Source: Pipra filicauda
Taxonomy: Eukaryota > Chordata > Aves > Passeriformes > Pipridae
Length of the DNA: 64,000 bases
Direction of reading: 5' to 3'
Assembly (NCBI RefSeq): GCF_003945595.2
Contig: NW_024104295.1
Location: forward strand, 1,178,001-1,242,000
A program made the position numbers and the translations under genes. The notes under the pieces were generated by a model that saw only the letters and a list, made by a program, of their open reading frames with translations, did no database searches and was not told the origin of the DNA. Shown here piece by piece: positions 11,204-23,500 of this stretch. Positions within the stretch are counted from its first letter, which is position 1. Every line of letters starts with the position of its first letter.

Positions 11204-12931
11204 GTATGTATGTCTCTAAGGGACTTCACTTCAATAACAAATCTTTCCACTATGAGTAGAGTTCTGTAGTATAAATGTTATTTATTTTATAGGTGTTAAA
11301 TGTGGTTTGTAGGCTGAAGAAATCTTTCTGTGCAAGGTGTTTTGGTGTGCGTGAGTTTCAGGAGTGCCTGCATTTTAGAATTATTTGTGTTAAATGAAAC
11401 AGAAGCTAAGTTATTATGAAGAAATAACAGTTACAGGGGGAAAGAATATTACCAATGAAATGATTTATGAGGTCAAACAATTACTTCGTGCTCAAAATGA
11501 AAATAGGCTTTTAATGTCAGTGTCACTTTTGCTTGGACAGCTTTGCAAAATATAGTAGAAGTTGCTCAAATGCTAATGGTAATTTAGACAGAAAAACATG
11601 GTCTTTTGATAGAATGATACAGAATAACAGGCAGAATTGGATACTGAAATTCTTTCTTAGTAGAAATGCCAACATTTTGACAGAGCTGACTAAAATGTTT
11701 CTGTTCAGCTCCTTCCTGCTTCCCCTTTTTTCTGAAGGTCTGTGTCTGACTCCATCTGTTAGCGTATCATAGATCATTCAGCCTGGCCAGTCATGTGTTC
11801 GATGAAACTTTGAAACAAAGTACATTCAATGATTTTTCTTATTATGGCATATGAAGTTATTTTCAAAGGCACCCATTTGTGAGAGTAGGCAACTCTTGCA
11901 CTTCTGTGCTTTGAGAAGGGACAGTAGGGAAAGTTGACCACTGTCTGCCAGAAGTCAGGAGATTTTTCCCTAATTTGCTGTAAAATGCCAATTTATCAAA
12001 GCCAAATCTGAATTTGGGAAAACAGTTGGTCTTGGTGAATTCAACTGCTAGCGTTTTTGACCAAGAACTCAGAATTTTTGTAAACATTATTTTTTTGGTA
12101 TTTTTCACTTTGATTTTCAACTCGATTATTTTCTTAAAATAAACTTGAAATGAGAAATAAGGAAGTCTTTGATACAGACTAATTAAAGATTAAATATTTC
12201 TGCAAATGGAGAAATATGTTTTTCTTTGTGAAGTACTTTTTGTCTTCTGAATTTAAGGGAATACTTCTTAAATGTTTCATGTTTCTTCCTAGAAGGAAAT
12301 GTTGTTTCCCATGTGATCTGGTAAACCTTGTTTTTTAACATATGATAATTATCTTGAATGTGATTATATACTTTGGCAAGTGCTCCTCCTTTTCTTGATG
12401 TCTTTTGAGCAAAATTTGTCAGCAGAGGGGTGGGATTGTAAGTTGCATCTCTTTCTGCAACCAAGAGGAAGAGGGGCAAAAACCCCAACTCTGTGAGAAG
12501 ACTGAGAAAAAACAAGGCAAAAGGAAAATGGAAAAAATGATCAATGGTGGGGTCACCTGGAGCTGTTAATAACTTGGGTAAGGAGATGAATGCCACTTCA
12601 TGAAAGGCTTTTCAACTTGTATGCAGTGAATAAACCTGCCAGCTGTTCTTCCTTCTCCATGACACTTACTAGACTGTTAAATCAACAAGGCTGTCATGGT
12701 TAAGGGAAGAACATATAGGTAATGGAAACCTCCCCCAAAATGGAACTTGCAGACAGGGAGTGCCTTTTCTTACTGCAACTGAAGAGGATGAAAGTCCTTG
12801 CTTAATAAGAGTGGGCATGGGGAGTTGTTGGGAACAATCTATAGAAAAGCTTTCTCTCCTTTTACCCTATGGTCACTGCTTTAGGAGAGTTCAGTCTGTA
12901 AAGAAAAATGTACTTTCTTTATGAGCAGGTC
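11204..12931. other. Noncoding, start of downstream GPR158 intron
   Basis: The stretch begins with the donor GTATGTATGT of the GPR158 exon. Open frames on both strands up to about 137 codons (12183-12596, minus) show no family resemblance and no splice sites, and look like chance frames in AT-rich sequence. No repeat was recognised. Confidence 0.55.
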
Positions 12932-13442
12932 TCTTGCAGTTTAGCCCCAGTTGGCAACTAAGTACAGTGCAGCCGTTCTCTCATTTCCAGTGCTGCCAAA
13001 GCCATGTGGAGGAGAATTGGGGAAAAAAGTGAAAAGTCGTGGGTTGAGATAAGAACAGTTTAATAATTAAAACAAAGTAAATCATAATAGTGCTAATGAT
13101 AATAAAATATACTGCTACTAAAATGATGGGCAACAAAAGGAAAAAAAACCCAAGAACAAGTGATGCTCTTTCCAGTTTATATACTGAGCATGATGTTCTG
13201 TGGTATGGAATATCACTTTGGCCAGTTTGGGACAGCTGTCCTGGCTATGCTTCCTCCTGGGTTCTTGTGCACCTCCTCTCTGGCAGAGCATGGGAAACCG
13301 AAAAGTCCTTGACTTAATGTGAGCATTGCTTAACACGCTGATGTTTTGACTGTTGCTATCAACGTTATTCTCATAGTGAATCCAAAATACACAGCACTCT
13401 ACCAGCTACTAAGAAGAAACTATCTCAGCTGAAACCAGGGAT
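12932..13442 (-). mobile_element. Solo endogenous-retrovirus LTR, old copy
   Basis: The sequence matches a widespread bird LTR read in reverse. Landmarks in order on the plus strand are a TTTAGCCCCAG-like terminus, TGGGTTGAGATAA followed by CAGTTTAATA (13040-13062), TTTATATACTGAGCATGA (inverted TATA region, 13176-13193), TGGCCAGTTTGGGACAGCTG, and AAAACC/GAAACCAGG near the other end. No gag, pol or env sequence flanks it, so it is a solo LTR. Both termini are mutated and no target duplication is clear, which points to an old insertion. The same landmarks recur in the copy at 54943-55519. Exact subfamily needs a repeat library. Confidence 0.85.
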
Positions 13443-16400
13443 AGTTTCAGGAGCAGGTCTCCTGTGCTGCTTTTTGTACTTTGTTTCATTGGAATCTACT
13501 ATGTGGGATAAAGGTAACTTATGTAATTGTGCAACAATGTTTTCCACACAGTTTTCCTCATAAATGCTGATAAAATGATACTCTGTATGCTCTCTTTTAT
13601 CTACTTAGAGGCAGGTACAGAAATCTGCTGATGCTGGAATGCTCTGCCCCCGTTTACAAAGTCTGTCTTCAGCTGAGTAAGGAAGAGAATGGAGATTTCT
13701 GGACTTCCAGTTCTGCTTAAGTTAGACACTCCTTGCTCTCTTCAGTTTTAAGTGACTTGAGTATTTAGTGCAGCATAAGCTTTGTGCAGACTGCTTGGTA
13801 AAGCTTTGCCATAGTGAATTTCTGCTTGGGCTCTGAAAGTCTGTTTACTGCATAGCCCATATCATGTGGCTGGGCTACCAATACCATTAAATCTAAGGCA
13901 TAAAGCTCAACATTTCAGAAATACAACTCCCCTCTCCCCTGATGCTATGAAAACGTAGCTAGTGACTTAAGGAATGAACAAGAGGAAAAAAACCCAACCG
14001 ATGGATTACTTAAAATGCTTCTTTACTTTGTCTTCTATTTCAATTAATTTTATAGTGGCTAGAATCTGTTAGGCACACTGCAGACAAGTTCCCCTATTTT
14101 CTGTGCTGTTCTGAAGTGTTTATTTTCTAAATAAAAATCAGTTGAAAGGAGGGAGATGGAGGTGCATGGCAGTGAATGTAAGCATTTGGTAAACCAGTTG
14201 TCTGTATATGCTAGACAGGAAAAAAAGGGAAGGAATCGATGGGATCCAACTTCTACCAGGAAATAAAGAGGCTGTTGTTGAAAGTACTGTGCTACCTTCA
14301 CATGGTATGGCACAGAATCATTAGGACATGATGCTAACTGTGACACTGGGATTTGTCTTTGGAAAGTCATAAAGAGTAACCTGATTGTGATACAATAGTT
14401 GTAGTGCTAGTCCTTTCTTGAAAGAAAAATAGCGTCTGGTTGAGGAACTAATGAATATTATGACTCAAATATGCAAAATGCTTAGACATACTATTCCTCC
14501 TTAAAATTCCATCTGTCCTTAGGTTTAGGTGTTCTTCCTTAGGATTGGTGGCTCTTAAATATCTTGCTTTAGGTATGGTGCCCTAAAATTGAACACCAAA
14601 CAAAAGCAACCTCAGGGAACTTTGGATTTCCCATTTGTAATTTGACTACTTAAATTCCTGATACATAGTCAAATTTTTTCCTAATTTGTTCTCTTTTGTG
14701 GACAGTACACCCTGATTTCATAGCAGCCTAGATGAACTGGAAGAACAAGAGTGGACTCCTTTAACCTCAGGATAACTGGAAACTGCTGAGTCTAATTAGG
14801 CAAGAAGTTAAGTAAGACTTAACACAGGGAAGCCAAACTGCAGCACTGGTTAAAATCTGTTTCGGTTGTGACTTTTTTGCCTCTATTTTTTTTTTTTTGA
14901 TAATTATATCAGCCCAAAAGAGGCTGATGGCCAGGTGTTATTTTTTTGACCTGGAGGAATAAAGGTCAGCTCATAGTGAAGCATAGAGAGCTACAATTCT
15001 TCTTCCTACCCTCCAGCTTGATGCTCAAATAGAGAACAGCTTCCCCAAAAGCTATATGGGCAAGAAATTTGGATTCTGTACGACTGCTAGAGATGAGGCA
15101 TGTAATATCTGCAGAGTTAAAAATAATTAAATTGGGTAGACCGCAAAATAACGCAGACAATTCTGAAATTAACAAATGTAGAAAAAGTGTAGTTGCCCAA
15201 TAACAAATCCAGAGTAATTTCGTTGCACAGGCAATGCAGTACAATGTACTGTCAAGACTGGTTATGGGAGGAAGAAAACATGCATTTTTACCCTGTTTGA
15301 AATTCTTGAAGACTGTTCTTTTATTATATTGGATTTCTCCCCCATACGTGCTGTCAGCAGCTGCTGGCACTTTTAGTAACAACTTTAGAGTTCTTGTAGA
15401 GACACCAACAATAGAATCAAGGCTGAGGAGCATCTGAAGAAATCAGCTGGTGTAGCCCATTGAGCTCGGCTGACTGCTTCCAACCAGCAGCAGTCTGTGA
15501 AAAGTGGCAGTGGACTCCACACTGTTCCCCTGTCCTTAATGAGCCTGCCAACAGCTTGCAATGTGAGGCAGGCTCAGCTGACATCCCTTTGGGTTTTAAC
15601 AGTATTCCACAAAGGACAGCATGCAAAAATATCCAGAGGAAGTGAGAGAGGCAGAGTATACAGGCATTGCTGTCTGTATACAGTGTCTGTATATGTTTGT
15701 AGAAAGATGCATAGGCCTATTGTGTGTATTTATTCTGCACAAACACAAAGCCAGTTGAGAAAGGAAAACAAATGTGCATTACAGCCAAAATCTTTTTTCC
15801 ATTGTTTAGCAAAACATTTGGGACCGTCATATTTTATCATACTGTACCCAGTACTACAGACAAGCAACTGAAAAAGGGGGAGGCGGGGGTTGATTAAAAA
15901 TAGAATTGTAATAGGGACTGAGTTGGAAGAGAAGAGGAAAAGAACACAAAGGCTTTCCAGGTTTTTCAAGCAAATGCCTTTCAATGCCCTTGTCAAAGTG
16001 GGAATATTAATGTGCATAGTCTGTGGGAGAGGAAGCATGGCAGGAGATTAGCATCTGAAGTCCTAACTCAGTGGGTCATATCCAGTGTCACTGGTTTTGC
16101 TTATTACCTGCATGTATTTTCTGTCTTGTCTGTTAGGAAAAGTGCAGTCAGAATGAGAAAATCTGAAAGAAAAGTGAATGGTCTTATGGAATATAGTTAG
16201 CTTCTAATTTGGAAACAATCATTCTTGGAGCTACAGACTGCATCCAAGATAGGGCAAGAGAAGTACCCAAACCAGAGTAGAGAGTTGTATGTCAGGATAT
16301 ATTTCCTCTTAGAAGAAAACATCTTTAGTGATAGAATCCAAATACTAAATGCTGTATCAAATCCTGGGCTGAAGGGGAAATCTAAGGGAGAAAGGGCAGT

Positions 16401-17664
16401 GGCTCCTTTTAGTATGCAGGGGAAGAAAACCAAGCCAGCACTTTGGGATTCAGAAGCAGAAAGGTGTATCTGTTCTCTCCAACTGATCGCTGCTCACACA
16501 ACCTGGGGTATTTGAAGAGCATGCAGTAGACACGAAGAACATTTTGGATGCTATTTTAAAAATAACTTTGCATCATCTGCATTCATGGGAAAAGTCCCTT
16601 TGTGACTGTAAACCAGATCTAATCTGGCACTCCCCCAGACACTGTTACATAAAATAAGGTGGAGGTTTATCAGAGTTCTCAGTGATAAACAAGGTGCTAT
16701 GAAAACCAACTTTCAGTTTAAGGAAGAGCTATGTTGCTTAGCTACAGCATTTTTGCTTTTAAGAGAAAAATTTTACATGAGACTGTATTTTGCAGGAACT
16801 AATCTTGGTTATCAGTGTTTTCTTCAAAGGAGAAGACCTTTGCAACAATTTCTTTCATCCTAGTTAGCAGTATTAACTTTGAGCATTTAAATTCATCTGG
16901 GTCAGTTCTATTTGCTGCTGTTTTTCTTCCCCCAGAGTTAAAACATGAAAAGTGGTAGATGGTTGGCTGAATGATGTTGTCTGTTAGAAATTAAAATAGC
17001 AGGGAGGTATTTGGTTTGTCTTGCATATGACAGGTGATGGTAACATTGCATCAGTTCCCATTTCTTTCAGAGCTATACCTACAGTTCTGGATCTTTCTTT
17101 GCTTAGTAGAGCATCCTGTTAGACAATGCTGATTAGCTGAACAGGTGCTTCTTTCCATTGTTTTTGGGAAGGGGGTAGGTGAGGCCCAGAATTTTAGTTA
17201 GCTGGTGGAATGTGAACAAAATATACGTGGTGGTAGCAAAGGGAAAGTCTCTGAGAGAGGGGTGGGCCCAGGCAAGAGCTCTTCCCTGGAGAGAGGCTGA
17301 GAAACTCTGTCTGACTGCGGCAAGAAACAGAAGATGGAAGTGTACTGAGAGCCACAGAAAGCCTTGCAGCAAGGAGGCTGGGGACAGTAGCCAGGCTGTA
17401 CCATTCTCTTGGCAGACTGGCTGTGAATTACCTTTCCCGGATGTGAAGTGACAGAAGCTGTATCAAATCCAGGCATAAAGAGAGCAGTTTCATTCAGGAC
17501 TCTCATTTGTAATTACTGTACAATATCTGCAAAATGTATCTAATAGCATTAAGCACAGTTAGATATATGCAAATAGATAAATATCTATTTTGATTTCAAA
17601 GGATCTGGTCTGTTCTGTGAGAGATTTTGATATGCTTATTTTGGAAGATATGTAAGTACTCCCA
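13443..17664. other. Noncoding intron-like sequence
   Basis: No gene or named repeat was recognised. A 13-T run lies at 14886-14898. The longest open frame (155 codons, 14966-15433, minus) overlaps frames on the other strand at 15234-15437 and has no recognisable domain, so it is treated as chance. Confidence 0.5.
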
Positions 17665-17770
17665 TATCCTGTGAGGTAAAATAAAGACTATTACCACCAT
17701 CTTAGAGCTGGGGCGCAGAGGCAAAGTGATTATCTCTGAGCTGATAGATGCCCTGACTGGAGTTGAAGAG
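17665..17770 (-). mobile_element. Probable MIR-like SINE remnant
   Basis: The plus strand shows, in order, CCTGTGAGGTAAAATAAAGA, ACTATTACCACCATCTTAGA, GCTGGGGCGCAGAGGCAAAG and a TGACTGGAGTTGAA stretch. This is the order and spacing of the reverse complement of the conserved central and 3' part of MIR-type SINEs (regions usually like TATTATCCCCATTTTACAGA then GAGGCACAGAG). Such copies are ancient and rare in birds. The call rests on consensus recall and could be another CORE-type SINE. Confidence 0.5.
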
Positions 17771-19889
17771 TGATCTCCAGGTGTGCAAATTACCTCCTCC
17801 GGAGTTTGGTTTCTGCAGAAAGGTATGACACGCATGTGAGCTGAGAGTCCTGATGTGCTCCAGCCAGGACCCAGGCTGCATTGTCTTTAGAATGGGATTT
17901 TGGGGTGCATTCCAGTGTGCACCCACCCACCCCATACTTCCATACTTCAGGAAGAGTTAAGCATCCTCATATATTTTTGAAGTCTGACCAGCTTAGTAAT
18001 TTTCTTAGTGGTCGACTTGTGATAGAATTCTGGGCAATAATGAAGTCGCCTGACCTCCTCTTAGGTAAACACACTGTTGCTACACTTGCTGTCATTGCTA
18101 AGGACACAGCTTCCTATGAACTGTGCAGACTCTGTCCCGACTTGCACATTTAGCTATCAGTTTACTCAGGCAATAAACTGCGGAGGATTTTTTGGTTATT
18201 AAATTAAGACAGTTCTGCTCATGCACACGTTCTACAGTTTTCATGAAAATAACCCCCCAGGGACTTGAGAAACAGTTAACTAATGGAAAAAGTTCATTGT
18301 CTGTCTTACTTAGAAAAAAGCTTTTATGAAATGTAGCAACTGTTTTTCCTGCTTTTTTCCTGCTTTTTTTGTACTTCATGATACCTGCACAAGAGGCAAG
18401 TTTAATTTAACCTGAAGAAGAAAGTTCATTCCTCTTTTTCTATAACAAATTAAAATTAGATTGAAAACATATTAAAGGTCCCAAGATGAAAAACTGGAGA
18501 AAATAACTGCTGAATCTTCATATTCAAAGTCATAGTAATAGCCTTAATGGAAAAAAACTAATTTAGTTTTATTTTTGAAGCACAGTTTTATAGCATTAGA
18601 CATTCAAATACAGTAATTTTTATTGGTGACTTCTGGTAGGAGGTGAATGCTTTTTGCAAATGAAAAATAACTGCTTTTGGGTTACCTAAGCTTTTGTTTG
18701 AATCCCCGTAATCAATATGATTTATCCTTATGGTTTGTGTTTGCCAGTACTGTATACTGATGGCTATGAGATCATCTGTTCACTGAGGAGGGACTCGTCT
18801 CCTGGAAATTTCTTAGTCTCTACTAAGCTGCTTTATATCTTCTTTTGTTTCTTCATGACTTTCTTGCCCTTTGCTCTTTTAGGTAATTAATATATTAAGC
18901 ATTAGTACTAACATGGGAATGCAGAACATTTGATTTTTGATCTTTAGATTTTTGAGTATTACCTTTTTTCTGTGTTTTGGCTAGTTAATAAGCCATTACT
19001 GAGCTTCATCATGTTACTGCATTTTTTTATCATTCATCTCCTTTAAGGGTTTTACTCTTCTTTCTATCAGTGAAAAAGTAATGAAAGAAAAAACACTTCT
19101 TCCCATCATCTTATACATATAAACTTCTTAAGATGAATAAAATATTTACTGTCTTTGATTCCCCCTTAACTTACAAGGGATGGTGAGGGAAATTAGATAT
19201 TGCCATAGAGACCAATCAGACAATTTTATATTTGTTATACTGCACTGTTTTCTTCTTGCAGCAGGATCAGAATTCCTCTGCAGTTAAATTTGGTCCCTAA
19301 ATTTACCACAACTACTGTTCTCAAGGCAATCAGTTTTCATTTACTTGCATGAAATAGATAGTAGGATTTGCTTATTGAGCTCCACTCTTTTTGTCAGAAT
19401 GTAACAGTTAGGGTTTTTTCACCACTAATTCCATCTAACCATTCTGATAATTTTTTCCTCTTTCAAATGTAGTTTGCTAGGGGGAAAAAAGTGTTCACGG
19501 AGTGATATAACTATGCATTCTAATTTAAGCAAAGTGAGTCCCATATCTTTCATCTAAATCAGCCATGGTCTTACTGTTGCATTTTAAAATACAGCTAACT
19601 ATGTTGGCTTCACCTGAGAAACAAACTGAGCTATCTCTGTAACGATAAATTGAATTACTTGTACTCCTCAAATGTTTTTTGTGTCTGTGTTTTTATATAA
19701 ATATATATTTACAGCTAATCTGTGTATGTGTGCACGTGTATGAACATCATATAAATGCATGTGCATGAGCATCTGTATAGATGTATCTGTGGAGCTGTGA
19801 TGGACTTGGTCCTTTGCATAGAGGCATTCTGCTAGAGCTGCTTTGTGAAGAGATGTTACAGAGGCTGGGGAGATAGTGGTCTTTGTTTT
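17771..19889. other. Noncoding intron-like sequence
   Basis: I see no gene or classifiable repeat. A short direct duplication of a CCTGCTTTTTT unit lies near 18349-18370. An alternating purine-pyrimidine, AT-rich stretch lies at about 19680-19790. Confidence 0.5.
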
Positions 19890-20586
19890 GCACCAGTACA
19901 GGCTGCATGGCTGGAAAGCAGCTCTGCAGAAAAGGCTTAGGGGGGTCCTGGTGGACACTAAGTTGACCATGAGCCAGCAGTGTGTTTTTGGGGTCAACAG
20001 CCTCCTGGGATGTGTTAGGCAGAGCATTGCCAGCTGGTCAAGGCCTCCTCTGGAGGGCTGTGCCCACTTCTGGGCTCCTCAGTTCAAGAGTCACAGATGC
20101 TCTGGAGGGACTTCAGCGAAGGACCACCTGAATCATTAAGTGTTTGGAGCACCAGTTGAATGAGGAGAGGCTGAGTGAGCTGAGACTGTACCACCTGGAG
20201 AAGAGAACGTTTGGGAGATTGGGAGATTTTATCTATGTATGTGAATACCTGATGAAAAGGTGTAAAGGCGACAGAGACAGACTCTTCTACAGACTCTTCT
20301 AAGGGGTAGTCAGTGACAGGACAAGAGGCAGTGCTTCGAACTGAAACAGTAAAGGAAACCTTTTTTTTTTTTTTTTTTTTTTTGTTAAATTGTGAGGGTG
20401 GTCAGACACTAGAAGAGGTTGTCCAGAGATGTGATGAAGTCTCCACTGTTGGAGATCTTCAGAACCTGAATGTACATGGCCCTGGGAAACCTGTTTTAGC
20501 TGAGCCTGCTCTGAGCAGGGGTTGGGACTGGATGACTTTCAGAGGTGCCTTCCAGGCTCAACTGCTGTGTGATTTTGTGATCAGCT
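19890..20586 (+). mobile_element. CR1 LINE fragment C (3' part), with T23 run inside
   Basis: The match begins at CACCAGTACAGGCTGCATGG and follows the CR1 ORF2 C-terminus (CTGGAAAGCAGCTCTGCAGA, AAGTTGACCATGAGCCAGCA, TTCTGGGCTCCTCAGTTCAA). It continues through a 3' untranslated region with CCTGCTCTGAGCAGGGGTTG and ends in a TGTGATTTTGTGAT tail at about 20569-20582. The frame is broken by frameshifts and small deletions. A 12-base unit (ACAGACTCTTCT) is directly duplicated near 20276-20300. At 20361-20383 the element's usual short T-run is expanded to 23 T. Confidence 0.9.
20361..20383. repeat. Homopolymer T23 within CR1
   Basis: There are 23 consecutive T bases. In related CR1 copies this place holds a short internal T-run just before the GTGAGGGTGGTC segment, and that segment follows here at 20392. 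Expansion of the element's own T-run is therefore the simplest explanation. Its length makes it likely to vary between individuals and prone to sequencing error. Confidence 0.9.
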
Positions 20587-23500
20587 GCTCTTTCATCTTT
20601 TGCATGATTCATTTTTGCTGTCTGATTTATATCCAGAGAGTATGGTATCCCTTTTGACCTTTTGTGTTTCCACTCTGCTTTATTTACACTTATGTCAAGA
20701 CTCTCTTCCACTGCCAACTGCTTTTGCTTATCACTTGTTTCTTTTAAACTTCTTATAAGTGTGTGAAGATGTGCATGTAAGTTTTTTTTGAGAAATCATT
20801 TCCTTGGCACTTTTTCTATAACACTTTTTTCTTCTACTACCATAGAAGAAATGGAGTAAGTATATCCAGGTATTTGTTTTTTTCAGGTAGTAGCTGTAAA
20901 ATCTCTATTTATTTACTTTCAGTACTTTGAAAGCTGATTTAGTAGAGCTAATGCTAAAATTTTGAATTATACTGGCTTGCTGCTTGGGCTAGGTTTGAAA
21001 TATTTTTATCCCTTCATATATATTATCTAAGTATCTAACACTTAAATCTTTGAGTGGAGGGAAGATCTGCAATATGGATATGGTAATGGGATTTAATTGG
21101 GCAACGTATGCTGCATGGTAAAATGTGAGGTTTCCAAACAGACTAAAGTAGACTGCAATGTATAGAATACTGCCCTAGAGTTAGAGAATGGCTAGGGCTA
21201 CTCAGTAAATTGTTATAGGCTTGTTTGAAATTAAGACATTTTGATACTTTTTTTCATCCTGAAATGTAGTGAAGCCAATACCAGCAGTGCATTTTCCTGA
21301 ATCAACATTTAAAAAAGTATTAATTTTGAAATATGAAAATATGTTTTTCAGGGTGCTGCTCTATAATTTGTGTAATGTGAAAAACTGATAAAACTTGATC
21401 AAAAACGTGCATTCGTCTTAATCCTTTCTTATGGGAAGAAAATAAGAAAAGGACACTTTGAGAGAGTCCTGTTGTATGGTAATGGAAATGGCTTGGTGAT
21501 AACATTGTGAGCACTTCTAGAAACCTGTCTATCAGTCAAAACCTCACCAAAAGTGTCTCTTTTTTTGTCTCTTGAAAGGTTTAGAAACTTTTGATACCAT
21601 TTGTCCAGTTCTGTCAGTAATCATATCTATCTTTTGCTGTTGGATATTCATTGTGTTTTTGAGCTCACCCAAAACAGCTTGTCTCTCTCTTCCAAGAAAG
21701 GAAGTCAAATAAAGCACCACTCCAGAACTTGTAAACTCTTACCAGACACGATAAAACATCCTTACATTCCAGTGTGTACAAGACATGGCACAAATAGGTT
21801 TTAAATGTGTGAGAACAAGCATTTGCCCTGTAGAGCTTAAGCTCTTGTGTTCATATTGTTCCAGAGCTCTTCAAAGTAAACACCGCTTTACACTCGCTGA
21901 AGGAGACATTTCTTGGTAGTTTAGTTATACAGAATTTTTATATGGGTAACTAATAGGATGCTTGTTTGAAATAAATGTTTAAATAAGATGCTCCAATCGT
22001 CCTGATATGAATATTCTGGAATATTTTTGTGAAAAACTCCAAGACTGATTTTTTTTTTTTTTCATGGTAATAGAATGAATTTTAATTTCAAAATCTGAGT
22101 TTTCTTGCAGGGTAGGACTCTATAATAATGCTTTCTAAGGGACCACTATATTGCTACATAGACTGTGTAATTATAAGAGGCAATTTTTATGAAGTATTAT
22201 TCAGTCAGCTACTTTAGGAAGAAATATTTTTGCATATTTAATGCACATTTCAGTTATGTTTCATTTCCATAGGTGATTGAGTGTTGCTTTTAATTATGCA
22301 TAAGTGGATTATTCTAGCTGCTTTCTTTTTAAACATTGTTTAAAAGAAATGGTACATTATAGCAGTCATTTTTGTTACAAGTGTAACCTAAAAAATATTT
22401 TCTTCAGTGATTACATGATTTTAGAGACATTTTGCATCTTTGTCATTGTGTTGCACTGCAGCAAATTGAAGTGTTTCCCCTATTTCTATATCTTTGTTGT
22501 AAAACTGCTAGGTGGTGAAAATGTTAAAATACCTATAATAATTGAGATACATCAATTTTGAAGTCTTTACTTCTCACTGAATTTTCCGTAGTCCTTGCAT
22601 TAATTCTATATTTAAATATGTGTGTATGCTACATGAGAAATGACTGTCATGTTTCACAGACGTGGGAGAAGAAAGTTGGTGTGTATGTGAAGCACTGTGT
22701 ATGTCAGGGGGATCCTGTGGCCAGAGGAGCTATTCCCATAAGCCAGAGCTACAAGCTTCAATGTCCTACCGAGAAAAGAGTGATGGAAGAAGAGGAGGGC
22801 TTGAAAAGCATAAATCATATACAACAACTTAATACTTCCGTTCTTAGTAAGACTTATATGGCAAGAATAACACTGTTAACATTAACTCTAATTTACAGTG
22901 AAGGAACATCTCACTTGTCAATTACAAACATCAAACATTTGACTGTTCTCTTACTTCACTCCTTTAGTTTTCTCCAAAGATATAAACACTGTTACAAAAA
23001 ACAGTCCTTGTGGTTTTTGTTTTTTTTCCCCATATTATTTCTTGCCTTGATTAAGTCATGAATAATTTTGAGTTGTAAGTGTGAGAATGTTTATAGTTAT
23101 CTAGTCAGATGATCCATTACTCTGAGTTCATGGCAATAGCTTTACATTAGGAATTGGTCTTTCAGTCTGTAGCATGCAGACATTTCTCACTAATATAATT
23201 TTAATCCTTGTTTGGTCCTGAAGAACAGAAGCAGTAATCCAGTAATCTGTGAGTGGAGCTGCTGACCCATTGTGCTGGCCCTCAGAGCTCCAGTTGTGCT
23301 TTGTTCTGTTGACGAGCTTTTTCGAGAGCATCCTCTGTAGAGAGACATTTTAGATCTTGGAGGGGGAATGAAAGCAAATGGGATATGTTCTTCCCTCTTG
23401 CAGCAAAGGCTAATCAGCTCACCATTCAGGGGATCGTGCTCTCTATCACCTTTTCAGGTGCTATTGATCTTTGTGTTCAATTTAACCATCAGTTCAAGCA

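Noticed and set aside
14966..15433. 155-codon minus-strand frame
   Set aside because: No recognisable domain or splice context, and overlapping open frames on the other strand; length is within chance for this base composition.
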